From an uncultured Oscillospiraceae bacterium (GTDB lineage: Bacteria > Bacillota > Clostridia > Oscillospirales > Oscillospiraceae), in NCBI GenBank assembly GCA_900756575.1, contig CAAEKQ010000058.1, positions 1 through 24,659 of the forward strand: a stretch of DNA of 24,659 bases. The letters run 5' to 3'. Positions 7,646 through 14,496 of this stretch are shown here, in pieces. Position 1 is the stretch's first letter. Each line of letters begins with the position of its first letter. Position numbers and translations under genes: made by a program. The notes beneath the pieces are model-generated. The model saw nothing but the letters and a program-made list of their open reading frames with translations. It searched no databases and had not been told where the DNA came from.

Positions 7646-8810
7646 GTTCCTTCCACTCCATATACATCCCCACAATCTCCCCAGCGCACCGGTTCGCCTG
7701 CCGTTCCGCCCCCGCCGGGGTAAGCTCCAGCTGATTGAGCCACTGAAAATAATGGGTCAGCTCGTGGGCCAGGGTATAGAGGATCGCTGCCAGCGCATCG
7801 TCCTTCCCGTCGCTCCGGCACAGTTTCGCATATGACCCGGTTGCCACCTTGATATACGGCTCCACATCCAGCCGCTCCGGGCAAAAGCAGGTGCCATAGA
7901 CCATCTCCCCGTCCACGGCTCGAACCCGCTCCGCCGCCTTTCCATACACAGGCACCCGCACCGGGAATACATAATATTCCCGCAGCCACTTTGCAAACGC
8001 CAGGCAGCCCCGGCGAACCTCCGGCTGGGCATCTCGGTCAAATCGCAGCCGCAAACCTGACCGGAATTCCGGCGCATCCTTTGGAATCTGGCTTTCCCAG
8101 CGGTTCATCGTCCATGGATTCGACTTTTCCCGCCGCAGCAGGGGCTTGACCGCATCGAAAAAGTCCGAAAGATAGCCCCGCACCATGGACGAGCGCTCCC
8201 TCTGCTCCAGCCGCCTTACCGCCGTCAAGATCACGTGAACATTCCGGAAATCCGCAAGATCCTGCAAAATTAGCAGCGCATTGGCCCGCAGCTCCGCCCG
8301 GTTTGCCGCCAGCTGACACAAAATGTCGTTCAGCGCCCGGTGATCCCCATGGAGATAGCGGCCATAACAGCAGCCCAGACGGCACAGCTCCTCCGTCTCC
8401 CGCCAAAAAAGCGTCTGAAAGTACGCCAGCGCTTCCGACGGTTCCGTTTCCGCCAACACATCCGCCAGAGAACGAATGGCACAAAATCGGGCCGCCGCAT
8501 CCGGTTCCGTCTCCGCCGCGTCCCGTAAACGCCCACTGCATTCCTCCCCCGGAAAACTACACAGCACATCCAGCGCATAGGCCCGCACCGCCGGATCAGG
8601 GTCACGGCTCAGCGTAAGCAGCAGTTCCCCCGCCGATTGCTCGCTTCGCTGCGATAAGAATCCGGCAATCAGCGTTCGAATCTCTGAATTGGAATTCGCT
8701 GCCCAGGTTCTCAGCTGATCGTAGTCTTCCCGGGACAGCGTTTCGCGGGATTCCAGCTGTTTCAGCGCTTGGCGAATGGTTTCCCGTTTTTCCTCTATGG
8801 AAGATTGCAT
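7638..8810 (-). CDS. HEAT-repeat protein with C-terminal zinc-metallopeptidase-like (HELTH) domain, 390 aa
   Basis: The start at 8810 (MQSSIEEK) follows GGAGG by 9 bases; the frame also opens at 8870, but that would overlap the upstream gene. Residues about 26-215 are helical repeats with HEAT character (DPDPAVRAYALDVL, AAARFCAIRSLADVL, RAELRANALLILQDL). The last 130 residues form a separate domain with LAHELTHYFQW: His349, Glu350 and His353 make an HExxH site, and Glu369 (AERQANR) is placed to be the third zinc ligand. This is the gluzincin layout. No signal peptide, so a cytoplasmic protease or a degenerate zincin. Substrate unknown; HEAT repeats could select it. The motif is seen; activity is inferred. 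Confidence 0.7.
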   Translation of the reverse strand: MQSSIEEKRETIRQALKQLESRETLSREDYDQLRTWAANSNSEIRTLIAGFLSQRSEQSAGELLLTLSRDPDPAVRAYALDVLCSFPGEECSGRLRDAAETEPDAAARFCAIRSLADVLAETEPSEALAYFQTLFWRETEELCRLGCCYGRYLHGDHRALNDILCQLAANRAELRANALLILQDLADFRNVHVILTAVRRLEQRERSSMVRGYLSDFFDAVKPLLRREKSNPWTMNRWESQIPKDAPEFRSGLRLRFDRDAQPEVRRGCLAFAKWLREYYVFPVRVPVYGKAAERVRAVDGEMVYGTCFCPERLDVEPYIKVATGSYAKLCRSDGKDDALAAILYTLAHELTHYFQWLNQLELTPAGAERQANRCAGEIVGMYMEWKEHD

Positions 8811-8839
8811 TTCATTTTCCTCCAGCTTTCCGCAATTTC

Positions 8840-9118
8840 TTATTCTACCTGCACTGGAACCACCTTCCACCCGAAGAACTCCTTCAGTTCCTCAAAGCAT
8901 TCCCTGCAAATCCAATATTCCGTCCCGTTCGCACCGCAAACATAGCCGCCGCGCTCGTCCCCCTCCATGTCCTCGGAGATGCGATGCCAGCAGAACGTGC
9001 AGTGCTCGTGATGGGACTCCGGGCACTCATGATAGACCTGATATTGCAGGGTCTTGCCCATGAGATAGGCTTCCTCCCCGTGGTTGCGCCAGTCTGATTT
9101 CCACTCTGCTTCTGTCAT
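8840..9118 (-). CDS. Hypothetical zinc-binding protein, 92 aa
   Basis: The start at 9118 (MTEAEWKSDW) is chosen because GGAGG lies 8 bases upstream, inside the end of the preceding gene; the frame could also open at 9133. C40-x2-C43 and C71-x2-C74 are spaced like a small zinc ribbon, with extra histidines before the first pair (ESHHEHC). The rest is acidic and aromatic. It overlaps or abuts its upstream neighbour (stop at 9120-9122) and ends 29 bases before the HEAT-peptidase gene, so the genes are co-transcribed. Family not recognised. Confidence 0.65.
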   Translation of the reverse strand: MTEAEWKSDWRNHGEEAYLMGKTLQYQVYHECPESHHEHCTFCWHRISEDMEGDERGGYVCGANGTEYWICRECFEELKEFFGWKVVPVQVE

Positions 9119-9119
9119 T

Positions 9120-9500
9120 TTATTGGCCTCCATTTTCGTTGATTGCGTCGATTCGCTGTAACCGGAACGTTACATAGTCGCCGTTTTGAACGTCGCCCGG
9201 AAGCGCCGCGTCCAGATGTAATACAAGCTGTCCCAATTTTACGGTTCTCTCGACCTTGGACAGCACCTCCGCCGAAAGCTCATAGGCGTAATAATCCATT
9301 TGTTTTGCAATTTTGACCGTGCAGTTCTCACTTTTCACGATGTTTCCGCAGCCAAACGCATAGAGCGCCGCAACTTCTGTTTGGCATTCTTTCCATGAAA
9401 ACGGCTGCGCGTAACATAGCAGCTGATATTCGCCGTCGGTCACAAGGATGTCTGCTTCTTTGTCTTGGTTGCTCCAATGTTTTATAGAAGATATTTGCAT
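9120..9500 (-). CDS. Hypothetical protein, 126 aa
   Basis: The start at 9500 (MQISSIKHW) follows GAGGGAG; the longer frame from 9548 overlaps the preceding gene and has a basic, non-conserved-looking start. The protein is soluble and beta-rich (ADILVTDGEYQLLCYAQPF, NCTVKIAKQMDYYAYELSAEV, GDYVTFRLQRIDAI), perhaps an OB- or barrel-like fold, though I cannot place it. It lies 34 bases after the two-TM gene. Confidence 0.65.
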   Translation of the reverse strand: MQISSIKHWSNQDKEADILVTDGEYQLLCYAQPFSWKECQTEVAALYAFGCGNIVKSENCTVKIAKQMDYYAYELSAEVLSKVERTVKLGQLVLHLDAALPGDVQNGDYVTFRLQRIDAINENGGQ

Positions 9501-9534
9501 GGTTCTCCCTCTTTTCTGTCGTCTATCCCTATCT

Positions 9535-10254
9535 CTATTCCCTCGCAATCCCCACCACTAATTTTATCATCCTCTGATATTTCTGGAGTTCCGCCAGCGA
9601 AGGTGCCGTATTCAGCGCTGGAATCAGCAGTATGCCTTCATTCATCAGCACCCCCACATTCAAAATTCCTTCGCCCCTGGTCAGCAGCATCTCCGTGTTC
9701 CCGGCAACCCACTTCTCCAGCTTCTCGTCCGCCGTACTCAGCACCACCATGTTGATTCGCAGTCTTTTGCTCTGCTCGGACATCGGAATTTCATGCGGCG
9801 GATGATACTTCCGGTTGAATGCGGCATTGATCCGCTTCCGTTTGGCGGAGATATCGCCTCCATAGCATTCGTCCGTTACCACGGTCAGGCGGTATGTTAC
9901 GCCGTCCTCTTGGCATCTGCCGTAGAATCCGTCATCCCCCACCGGTTCCAGGTTCAACCGCTCTTGCAGCTTTTCCATTGTGAAGTTCTCCATGCGCAGT
10001 TGGTACGGTGCCAGCTTTGGCTTTTTCTTTTCATACCGAGAAATGCAGAAAAGCAGCAGCACTCCTATTCCACCAGCCACAAATATCCCCGGAATCCACA
10101 TTTTACACTCCAGCGCAACCCCTAATCCGCCCAAAATTCCACACACCGCCAGCAGTATGCCCGTCAGTTCCAGGCTGCTAATCACATACATTTTCCGCAG
10201 CCGTGCGCGGAATTCCGGGAGAAAATCCATCCATTGATTTGACTTTTTGGACAT
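9535..10254 (-). CDS. Hypothetical two-TM membrane protein, 239 aa
   Basis: The start at 10254 overlaps the previous stop by one base (TAATG), implying coupled translation; its own ribosome binding site is weak. TM segments lie at about 25-47 and 52-72, separated by a very short loop, so most of the protein (residues 75-239) faces one side, probably the cytoplasm. That part begins with a basic KKKPK and holds a beta-rich region (GVTYRLTVVTDECYGG) and a helical C-terminus. The segment LRINMVVLSTADEKLEKWVAGNTE resembles nothing I can name. Confidence 0.65.
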   Translation of the reverse strand: MSKKSNQWMDFLPEFRARLRKMYVISSLELTGILLAVCGILGGLGVALECKMWIPGIFVAGGIGVLLLFCISRYEKKKPKLAPYQLRMENFTMEKLQERLNLEPVGDDGFYGRCQEDGVTYRLTVVTDECYGGDISAKRKRINAAFNRKYHPPHEIPMSEQSKRLRINMVVLSTADEKLEKWVAGNTEMLLTRGEGILNVGVLMNEGILLIPALNTAPSLAELQKYQRMIKLVVGIARE

Positions 10255-10496
10255 TATTCCGCCGCCTCTCGCCCCAACAGTTCATCCATCCGCTCCCTCA
10301 CCGGAGCCGCACTTTCCTTCTCTCTCCGCCCGCGAACCGCCTCCAAAATCCGCCCGCGATTCTCCGCATCGGCAATCTCCTCCAGGGTGCAAACCGCCCG
10401 GCAGCGCACCAGATAATCCGGATCGTCCAAATATCCGATAATCCGCTCCAGCGCCTCCATTTTCTCCATTCTCTTTGCGATCTCCCTGCTGTCCAT
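10254..10496 (-). CDS. Small HEAT-repeat-like protein, 80 aa; first gene of an unknown operon
   Basis: The start at 10496 (MDSREIAK) follows GGGAGATG; the longer frame from 10568 would begin upstream of the predicted promoter -10 box and is rejected. Residues 14-54 (LERIIGYLDDPDYLVRCRAVCTLEEIADAENRGRILEAV) look like one HEAT repeat and the start of another. This small adaptor-like protein may relate to the HEAT region of the peptidase gene three genes downstream. TAATG overlap with the next gene. Confidence 0.6.
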   Translation of the reverse strand: MDSREIAKRMEKMEALERIIGYLDDPDYLVRCRAVCTLEEIADAENRGRILEAVRGRREKESAAPVRERMDELLGREAAE

Positions 10497-10526
10497 GTTC
10501 TCATCTCCCGAATCTGTATTACGATC

Positions 10527-10555
10527 AGTATACAGATAACTCCAGATTCCGTCAA
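10527..10555 (-). promoter_or_regulatory. SigA promoter of the first unknown operon
   Basis: On the minus strand TTGACG (10550-10555) and TATACT (10527-10532) have a 17-base spacer. The predicted start of transcription is near 10520, 24 bases upstream of the first gene. It lies just downstream of the sigma-gene terminator, so this operon starts afresh. Confidence 0.8.
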
Positions 10556-10573
10556 GATGCCCAGCCACAAAAC

Positions 10574-10613
10574 ACAGCGCCCCCTACCGCGAATCCACAG
10601 TAAGAGGCGCTGT
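10574..10613 (-). terminator. Terminator of the sigma-factor fusion gene
   Basis: ACAGCGCC (10574-10581) pairs with GGCGCTGT (10606-10613); on the minus strand GTTTTG follows. It lies 4 bases past the stop codon. Confidence 0.7.
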
Positions 10614-10617
10614 TCCA

Positions 10618-11886
10618 TTACAGAATATAGTCCGTGATGCAGTCGTACCAGTGGACATACAGGGTGTCATCCACCATCAGCTGTTCATTCTCCGGCAGCT
10701 TTTTCGACCAGCGCTGGCCGAAATGGTGCATGGCCCAATCGTCCCGGTTGAACCGCCGCCAAAGGACGGTGCGCCCGGTTTCGTCCACAAAGGTTTCCAT
10801 CAGAACGCCCTTGTCGTAGCACTCCACGTCCAGCATCAGCACCGTGTCATAGGTTTTCCCGCCGATGGTCACCGCATACCGGCCCACCACGTCGCAGGCC
10901 CATTCCTCTGGCTTCCGCACCTCCACATAATTGCCTTCCTTTTTCAGGATGCCCCGGGGCGATTGATGAATGGGAAAGCCCTGATTGTCCGGCCCAAAGC
11001 CCCAGTTTTTCGTGAACGCATCGCCGTCCAGAAACGTATACAGCTCCTCGGTGCCCTGCTTCCGGTGGCTTTCTGCCAGAATCCGGCTGTGGGTATCAGT
11101 CAGCTGCCCATAAATGGTACGCTCCACCGGGTTTTGGGCATCCAACTGCTCGCTGGGAGCGGGGTCATACTCCTTCACCTGGATTTTCACGCCGGTAAGA
11201 CCATGAATCTGCGCCTTGCCCGTGACCTCCAGGGCCGCGCGCATGGTGCGACGATGGTCCGGGGCATGATACATCCCCCACTGCACCCGTTCCCCCTCCC
11301 GGGGCACGATAAACCAGCCCAGCAGCTCCGAATAATCCACGGAAAACGCAGGCTCATTGCTGGGTACGATGGTATACTGGGGCATTTTCTCGGGCATCTG
11401 TTTCATTTCATTTGCTCCTTTCTCGCGTGGCGGGTACGGGTAGGCGGCACGGAATTTGGCCTTGGCATAGTGGAGGCGGCTTTTCACCGTGCCCACCGGA
11501 ATGCCCATGGCCGCGGCGATCTCCTGCTGATTTCTATCCTCCAGATATCTCAGCCGCAGAATGGTCTGATCCCGCTCCCGCAGAGCGGCTAGAGTTTCCT
11601 CCACGGCAGTCTCCGGCCGCGCCGGTTCCGCCAACTGCTGCTCCACTTCCTCCAGATTTTCCGTCGGCCGCTTTCTGCTCCGGTAATAATCCCGGCAGGC
11701 GTTGGCCGCAATTTGAAACAGCCACGGGCGAAAGCGGTCAGGATTCCGAAGCTGCTCGGCTCGATGGAAGGCCGTGAGCATCACATCCTGCACCACATCC
11801 TCCGCATCCTGTAAATTGCCGATGCGGAACTTCACATAGCGCTCCAGCGGGCCGTATTGCTCCCGCAGCGCTTTTTCTATGTTCAT
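10618..11886 (-). CDS. ECF-type sigma factor fused to an unknown C-terminal domain, 422 aa
   Basis: Residues 8-72 form sigma region 2 (YVKFRIGNLQDAEDVVQDVMLTAF... DRFRPWLFQIAANACRDYYRSR in two blocks) and residues 97-150 form region 4 with a helix-turn-helix (QQEIAAAMGIPVGTVKSRL). It would direct RNA polymerase to a dedicated promoter set. Typical ECF factors end near residue 160-200; here the frame continues for 262 residues (161-422) of a soluble, Trp/Tyr-rich domain that I do not recognise. This part may act as a built-in regulator or sensor. The start at 11886 has GGGAGGG about 9 bases upstream; the ATG at 11895 is too close to it. No anti-sigma gene is next door. A Shine-Dalgarno and ATG sit exactly at the domain junction (11404-11421), hinting at a gene fusion or a second product. 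Confidence 0.85.
   Translation of the reverse strand: MNIEKALREQYGPLERYVKFRIGNLQDAEDVVQDVMLTAFHRAEQLRNPDRFRPWLFQIAANACRDYYRSRKRPTENLEEVEQQLAEPARPETAVEETLAALRERDQTILRLRYLEDRNQQEIAAAMGIPVGTVKSRLHYAKAKFRAAYPYPPREKGANEMKQMPEKMPQYTIVPSNEPAFSVDYSELLGWFIVPREGERVQWGMYHAPDHRRTMRAALEVTGKAQIHGLTGVKIQVKEYDPAPSEQLDAQNPVERTIYGQLTDTHSRILAESHRKQGTEELYTFLDGDAFTKNWGFGPDNQGFPIHQSPRGILKKEGNYVEVRKPEEWACDVVGRYAVTIGGKTYDTVLMLDVECYDKGVLMETFVDETGRTVLWRRFNRDDWAMHHFGQRWSKKLPENEQLMVDDTLYVHWYDCITDYIL
11404..11421 (-). promoter_or_regulatory. Internal ribosome binding site and ATG at the sigma/C-terminal domain junction
   Basis: On the minus strand AAAGGAG (11415-11421) is followed after 8 bases by ATG (11404-11406), codon 161 of the fusion. 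It could start a separate 262-residue protein ending at 10618. An overlapping out-of-frame ATGA is also present, as in adjacent coupled genes. Confidence 0.55.
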
Positions 11887-11910
11887 CCGTTCCATCCCTC
11901 CCTTCTTGTT

Positions 11911-11940
11911 CGTCTGAAACCGGTTTCACTGATTCAGACG
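11911..11940 (-). promoter_or_regulatory. Nested inverted repeat upstream of the sigma gene (possible operator or leader hairpin)
   Basis: CGTCTGAA (11911-11918) and TTCAGACG (11933-11940) are perfect 8-base inverted repeats. Within them lies the 12-base palindrome GAAACCGGTTTC (11916-11927). The outer arm overlaps the -10 of the predicted ECF promoter, so this could bind a regulator or form a hairpin at the very 5' end of the mRNA. Confidence 0.5.
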
Positions 11941-11961
11941 GATTTGGAGCACGAAAGGTTC
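11937..11961 (-). promoter_or_regulatory. Candidate ECF-type (autoregulatory) promoter of the sigma gene
   Basis: On the minus strand GAAC (11958-11961, in TTGAACC) and CGTC (11937-11940) are 17 bases apart. This matches the known ECF pattern of an AAC-containing -35 and a CGTC -10. Its place 51 bases before the sigma start suits autoregulation. Confidence 0.5.
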
Positions 11962-12004
11962 AATCGCCGTGAAAAATGTTTCTTCCACTCCCATTACGCA
12001 AAAG

Positions 12005-12035
12005 CCTCCGTTCCCGAAATCGCCGGGAGCGGAGG
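12005..12035 (-). terminator. Terminator of the NSS transporter gene
   Basis: CCTCCGTTCCC (12005-12015) pairs with GGGAGCGGAGG (12025-12035) with one G-T. T-runs occur on both sides (CTTTTG on minus, TCTTTTT on plus), and it lies 16 bases beyond the stop. Confidence 0.8.
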
Positions 12036-12051
12036 TCTTTTTCATCTTTAC

Positions 12052-13425
12052 TTACATGGAAATCAGTCCGAAGGCATTCGCCACGGAGCTCAACAGAATA
12101 ATCACCGCGAAAATCGGGCAAATATAGCGAATCATCACGCAGAAAATCTTTTTCCGCCGGAAGGTGCCGCCCTCCAGCGTAACCTCCTGTTCGATGGCAT
12201 CCACGCCCACCACCTTGGACACCAGCAGACAGGTGGCAATGGCGGCAATGGGCATCATCACGGAGTTGGTGAGAAAATCGAAGAAATCCAGAAACTGCAT
12301 TCCAAGGATGGTCACGCCGGCCAGCGGGCCATATCCCAGAGAAGAAAGACTGCCCAGTGCCAGCATCACAATGCCGATGATTACCGTAGACTTCCGTCTG
12401 CCCCAGCCGAACTCGTCCTCAAAGGTGGAAACGGCGCTCTCCGTCAGGGCAATGGAGCTGGTCACTGCGGCAAACAGCACCAGCAGGAAGAACAGAATCC
12501 CCACAACGGTTCCCATTCCCATGCTGGCAAATACCTTGGGAATGGTAATGAACATCAGCGACGGGCCAGCCTTCAGGTTGTCCGCGCTGCCGCCGGAGAA
12601 TGCAAACACCGCAGGAATAATCATGAGACCGGCCATAATCGCGATGGCGGTATCGAAAATCTCCACATTCCGGGTGGAGCCCTCAATGGAAACGTCCTTT
12701 TTCATGTAAGAGCCAAACGTAATCAGAATACCCATGGCAATGGACAGAGAATAGAACACCTGCCCCATGGCGGACACCACCGTCATCCAGGAAAAGTCCC
12801 GGACATTGGGCACCAGGAAATACTTCACGCCCGCCAGCGCCCCGGGCCGGGTGACGGAATACACCGCGATAATCAGCGACAGCACCACCAGAATGGGCAT
12901 CATCACCTTGGACACCCGCTCAATGCCGTTGCGCACCCCCGCGAAGATGATTGCCAGCGTAAACAGCGCAAAAATCACAAAGCAGACCTCGGTGGAAACG
13001 CCGCTGGAAATGAATGTAGAGAAATATCCGTCCGCCGCCAGCCTCTGGCCGTGGCCCAGGAGATATTCCACCAGATATTTAATGACCCAGCCGCCGATGA
13101 CGGAATAATAGGGCACGATCAAAATTGGGATCACCGCATTGATCCAGCCGCCCAGAGAGCGCCATTTGCTTTTCCCAAATGCGCCGTAAGCTCCCACCGG
13201 GCTTTTCCCGGTCATGCGGCCCAGGGAGGTCTCCGCCATAATCATCGCATAGCCAAAGGTCAGCGCCAGAATGATATACACCAGCAGGAAAATGCCGCCG
13301 CCGTATTTGGCTGCCAGATAGGGGAATCTCCAGATATTTCCCAGACCCACGGATGCACCGGCTGCCGCCAAGACAAAGCCGATTTTCCCGGAAAAGGTAC
13401 TTCGTTTATTCTTCCATTCTTTCAT
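12052..13425 (-). CDS. Sodium-dependent transporter, NSS (SNF) family, 457 aa
   Basis: The N-terminal signature (residues 12-50: SGKIGFVLAAAGASVGLGNI, then WRFPYLAAKYGGG) is that of neurotransmitter:sodium symporters of the LeuT fold, where the unwound part of TM1 binds Na+ and substrate. The length suits the bacterial family and hydrophobic segments run through to the C-terminus. It is expected to import an amino acid or related amine with Na+; the substrate cannot be told from sequence. The start at 13425 (MKEWKNKR) is an ATG 11 bases after GAGAGGAG; an upstream GTG at 13446 is less likely. Single-gene unit with its own promoter (13474-13502) and terminator. Confidence 0.9.
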   Translation of the reverse strand: MKEWKNKRSTFSGKIGFVLAAAGASVGLGNIWRFPYLAAKYGGGIFLLVYIILALTFGYAMIMAETSLGRMTGKSPVGAYGAFGKSKWRSLGGWINAVIPILIVPYYSVIGGWVIKYLVEYLLGHGQRLAADGYFSTFISSGVSTEVCFVIFALFTLAIIFAGVRNGIERVSKVMMPILVVLSLIIAVYSVTRPGALAGVKYFLVPNVRDFSWMTVVSAMGQVFYSLSIAMGILITFGSYMKKDVSIEGSTRNVEIFDTAIAIMAGLMIIPAVFAFSGGSADNLKAGPSLMFITIPKVFASMGMGTVVGILFFLLVLFAAVTSSIALTESAVSTFEDEFGWGRRKSTVIIGIVMLALGSLSSLGYGPLAGVTILGMQFLDFFDFLTNSVMMPIAAIATCLLVSKVVGVDAIEQEVTLEGGTFRRKKIFCVMIRYICPIFAVIILLSSVANAFGLISM

Positions 13426-13473
13426 ACACGTCTTTTCTCCTCTCACGTCGTTTCAAATGCGCATGCGAGTATT

Positions 13474-13502
13474 AGTGTAACATGGCCGTCTAGGAAATGC
13501 AA
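13474..13502 (-). promoter_or_regulatory. Candidate promoter of the NSS transporter gene
   Basis: On the minus strand TTGCAT (13497-13502), 17 bases, then TACACT (13474-13479), with TG one base upstream of the -10 (extended -10). Divergent from the ribU promoter about 80 bases away. Confidence 0.55.
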
Positions 13503-13582
13503 CTGTCAATGCCGCCATTCCCTCAGCACTTTGTCTTTCAGGGATCCGCCGCCACATTTTTCGCGTTTTCCGCAGAAAATAC

Positions 13583-13611
13583 TTGCAATTCGTAAAAAGA
13601 CGTCTTATAAT
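13583..13611 (+). promoter_or_regulatory. SigA promoter of the ribU transcript
   Basis: TTGCAA (13583-13588) and a perfect TATAAT (13606-13611) with a 17-base spacer. Transcription would begin near 13618, about 17 bases before the FMN aptamer. Confidence 0.8.
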
Positions 13612-13634
13612 ATCCCAGAAATCAACTGAATACT

Positions 13635-13752
13635 TTGTCTTCAGGGTGGGGCGCAATTCCCCTACTGGCGGTATAGTCCGCGACCGGCTCTCGTAGCCGC
13701 TGACTCGGTGTAACTCCGGGACCAACAGTACAGTCTGGATGAAAGAAGATAA
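13635..13752 (+). ncRNA. FMN riboswitch aptamer (RFN element)
   Basis: The conserved RFN core is plain: AGGGTGGGGCGCAATTCC, GGCGGTATAGTCCGCGAC, GACTCGGTGTAACTCCGG, GACCAACAGTACAGTC and GGATGAAAGAAGATA occur in order with the usual spacing. P1 is an 8-bp helix, TTGTCTTC (13635-13642) with GAAGATAA (13745-13752), including one G-T. FMN binding is expected to switch off the downstream riboflavin transporter. Confidence 0.95.
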
Positions 13753-13758
13753 GCGCGG

Positions 13759-13767
13759 CAAACCTCC
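13759..13767 (+). promoter_or_regulatory. Anti-Shine-Dalgarno sequence of the FMN riboswitch
   Basis: CAAACCTCC (13759-13767), just after the aptamer, is perfectly complementary to GGAGGTTTG (13862-13870), the ribU ribosome binding site. Pairing would block translation. It lies outside the terminator hairpin, so both structures can coexist. Confidence 0.6.
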
Positions 13768-13777
13768 GTATCCTCGG

Positions 13778-13857
13778 TGCGTTTCTTTGTTGCCTGCTTG
13801 CCTGGACGAAGTCAGAGAATCCAGGTGTTTTCAGGCTCTGCAAAGAGACGCATTTTT
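13778..13857 (+). terminator. Riboswitch-controlled intrinsic terminator before ribU
   Basis: TGCGTTTCTTTG (13778-13789) pairs with CAAAGAGACGCA (13841-13852) through 12 bp with one G-T, followed by TTTTT (13853-13857). Inside, GCCTG/CAGGC and CCTGGA/TCCAGG continue the helix. It ends 4 bases before the ribU ribosome binding site. Confidence 0.8.
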
Positions 13858-13875
13858 GTTTGGAGGTTTGAACCC

Positions 13876-14478
13876 ATGAAAAAAGAATCCCTTCGCCGTC
13901 TGACCATGGCGGCACTCTGCGGTGCGGTGGCCTTTGTGCTGATGTTTTTCAGCTTCTCCGTACCGGTGCTTTCCCCCTTCGCGGAATTCGACTTTTCCGC
14001 CCTGCCCGAGCTGATCGGCGGCTTTATCCTTGGCCCCGTGGGCGCCATTGAGATCATTGTGGTCAAAATCGGCCTGAAGCTGCTGTTTAAGGGCAGCAGC
14101 TCCCTGCTGACCGGTGAGCTTATGAATCTGATTCTCAGCCTTGCCTATGTACTCCCGACCCTGTGGTACTATCGCAGCCATCGCACCAGGCATGGTGCAA
14201 TCATCGGTCTGGCCATTGGCACCGCCCTCAGCGTGATCATCTCCATCTTTACCAACGTCTATGTGATCTTCCCCCTGTACATCAAGCTCTACGGCATGAA
14301 TTGGGACGGCATCATTGAGATCTGCGCCGCGGTGAATCCCTGGATCAAGAATATCCCCACCATGGTGGCCTTCTCCGTGGTGCCCTTTAATCTGATTTCC
14401 CGGGTGGTCACTTCGCTGATTACCCTGCTGGTCTATAAGAAGCTCAGCGCGCCCATGAAGCGCTTCGCCCTTGCATAA
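13876..14478 (+). CDS. ribU: Riboflavin transporter RibU, substrate-binding (S) component of an ECF-type importer, 200 aa
   Basis: Integral membrane protein with about five to six hydrophobic segments and the ECF S-component look: MKKESLRRLTMAALCGAVAF at the start, then FSALPELIGGFILGPVGAI, where the P-E-L-I-GG-GP pattern is typical of RibU. It would bind riboflavin and work with a shared energising module (EcfA, EcfA', EcfT) encoded elsewhere. The FMN riboswitch directly upstream supports riboflavin as substrate. The start at 13876 has GGAGG 9 bases upstream; the frame is open further up, but there it is riboswitch RNA. An 18-base gap separates it from the FMN-binding protein gene. Confidence 0.92.
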   Translation: MKKESLRRLTMAALCGAVAFVLMFFSFSVPVLSPFAEFDFSALPELIGGFILGPVGAIEIIVVKIGLKLLFKGSSSLLTGELMNLILSLAYVLPTLWYYRSHRTRHGAIIGLAIGTALSVIISIFTNVYVIFPLYIKLYGMNWDGIIEICAAVNPWIKNIPTMVAFSVVPFNLISRVVTSLITLLVYKKLSAPMKRFALA

Positions 14479-14496
14479 CGAAACGGAGGAAATACG

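Noticed and set aside
11857..13629. 590-codon plus-strand open frame
   Set aside because: Antisense to the NSS transporter gene; His/Asn/Gln/Gly-rich product typical of a shadow frame. It also runs over a terminator and a promoter.
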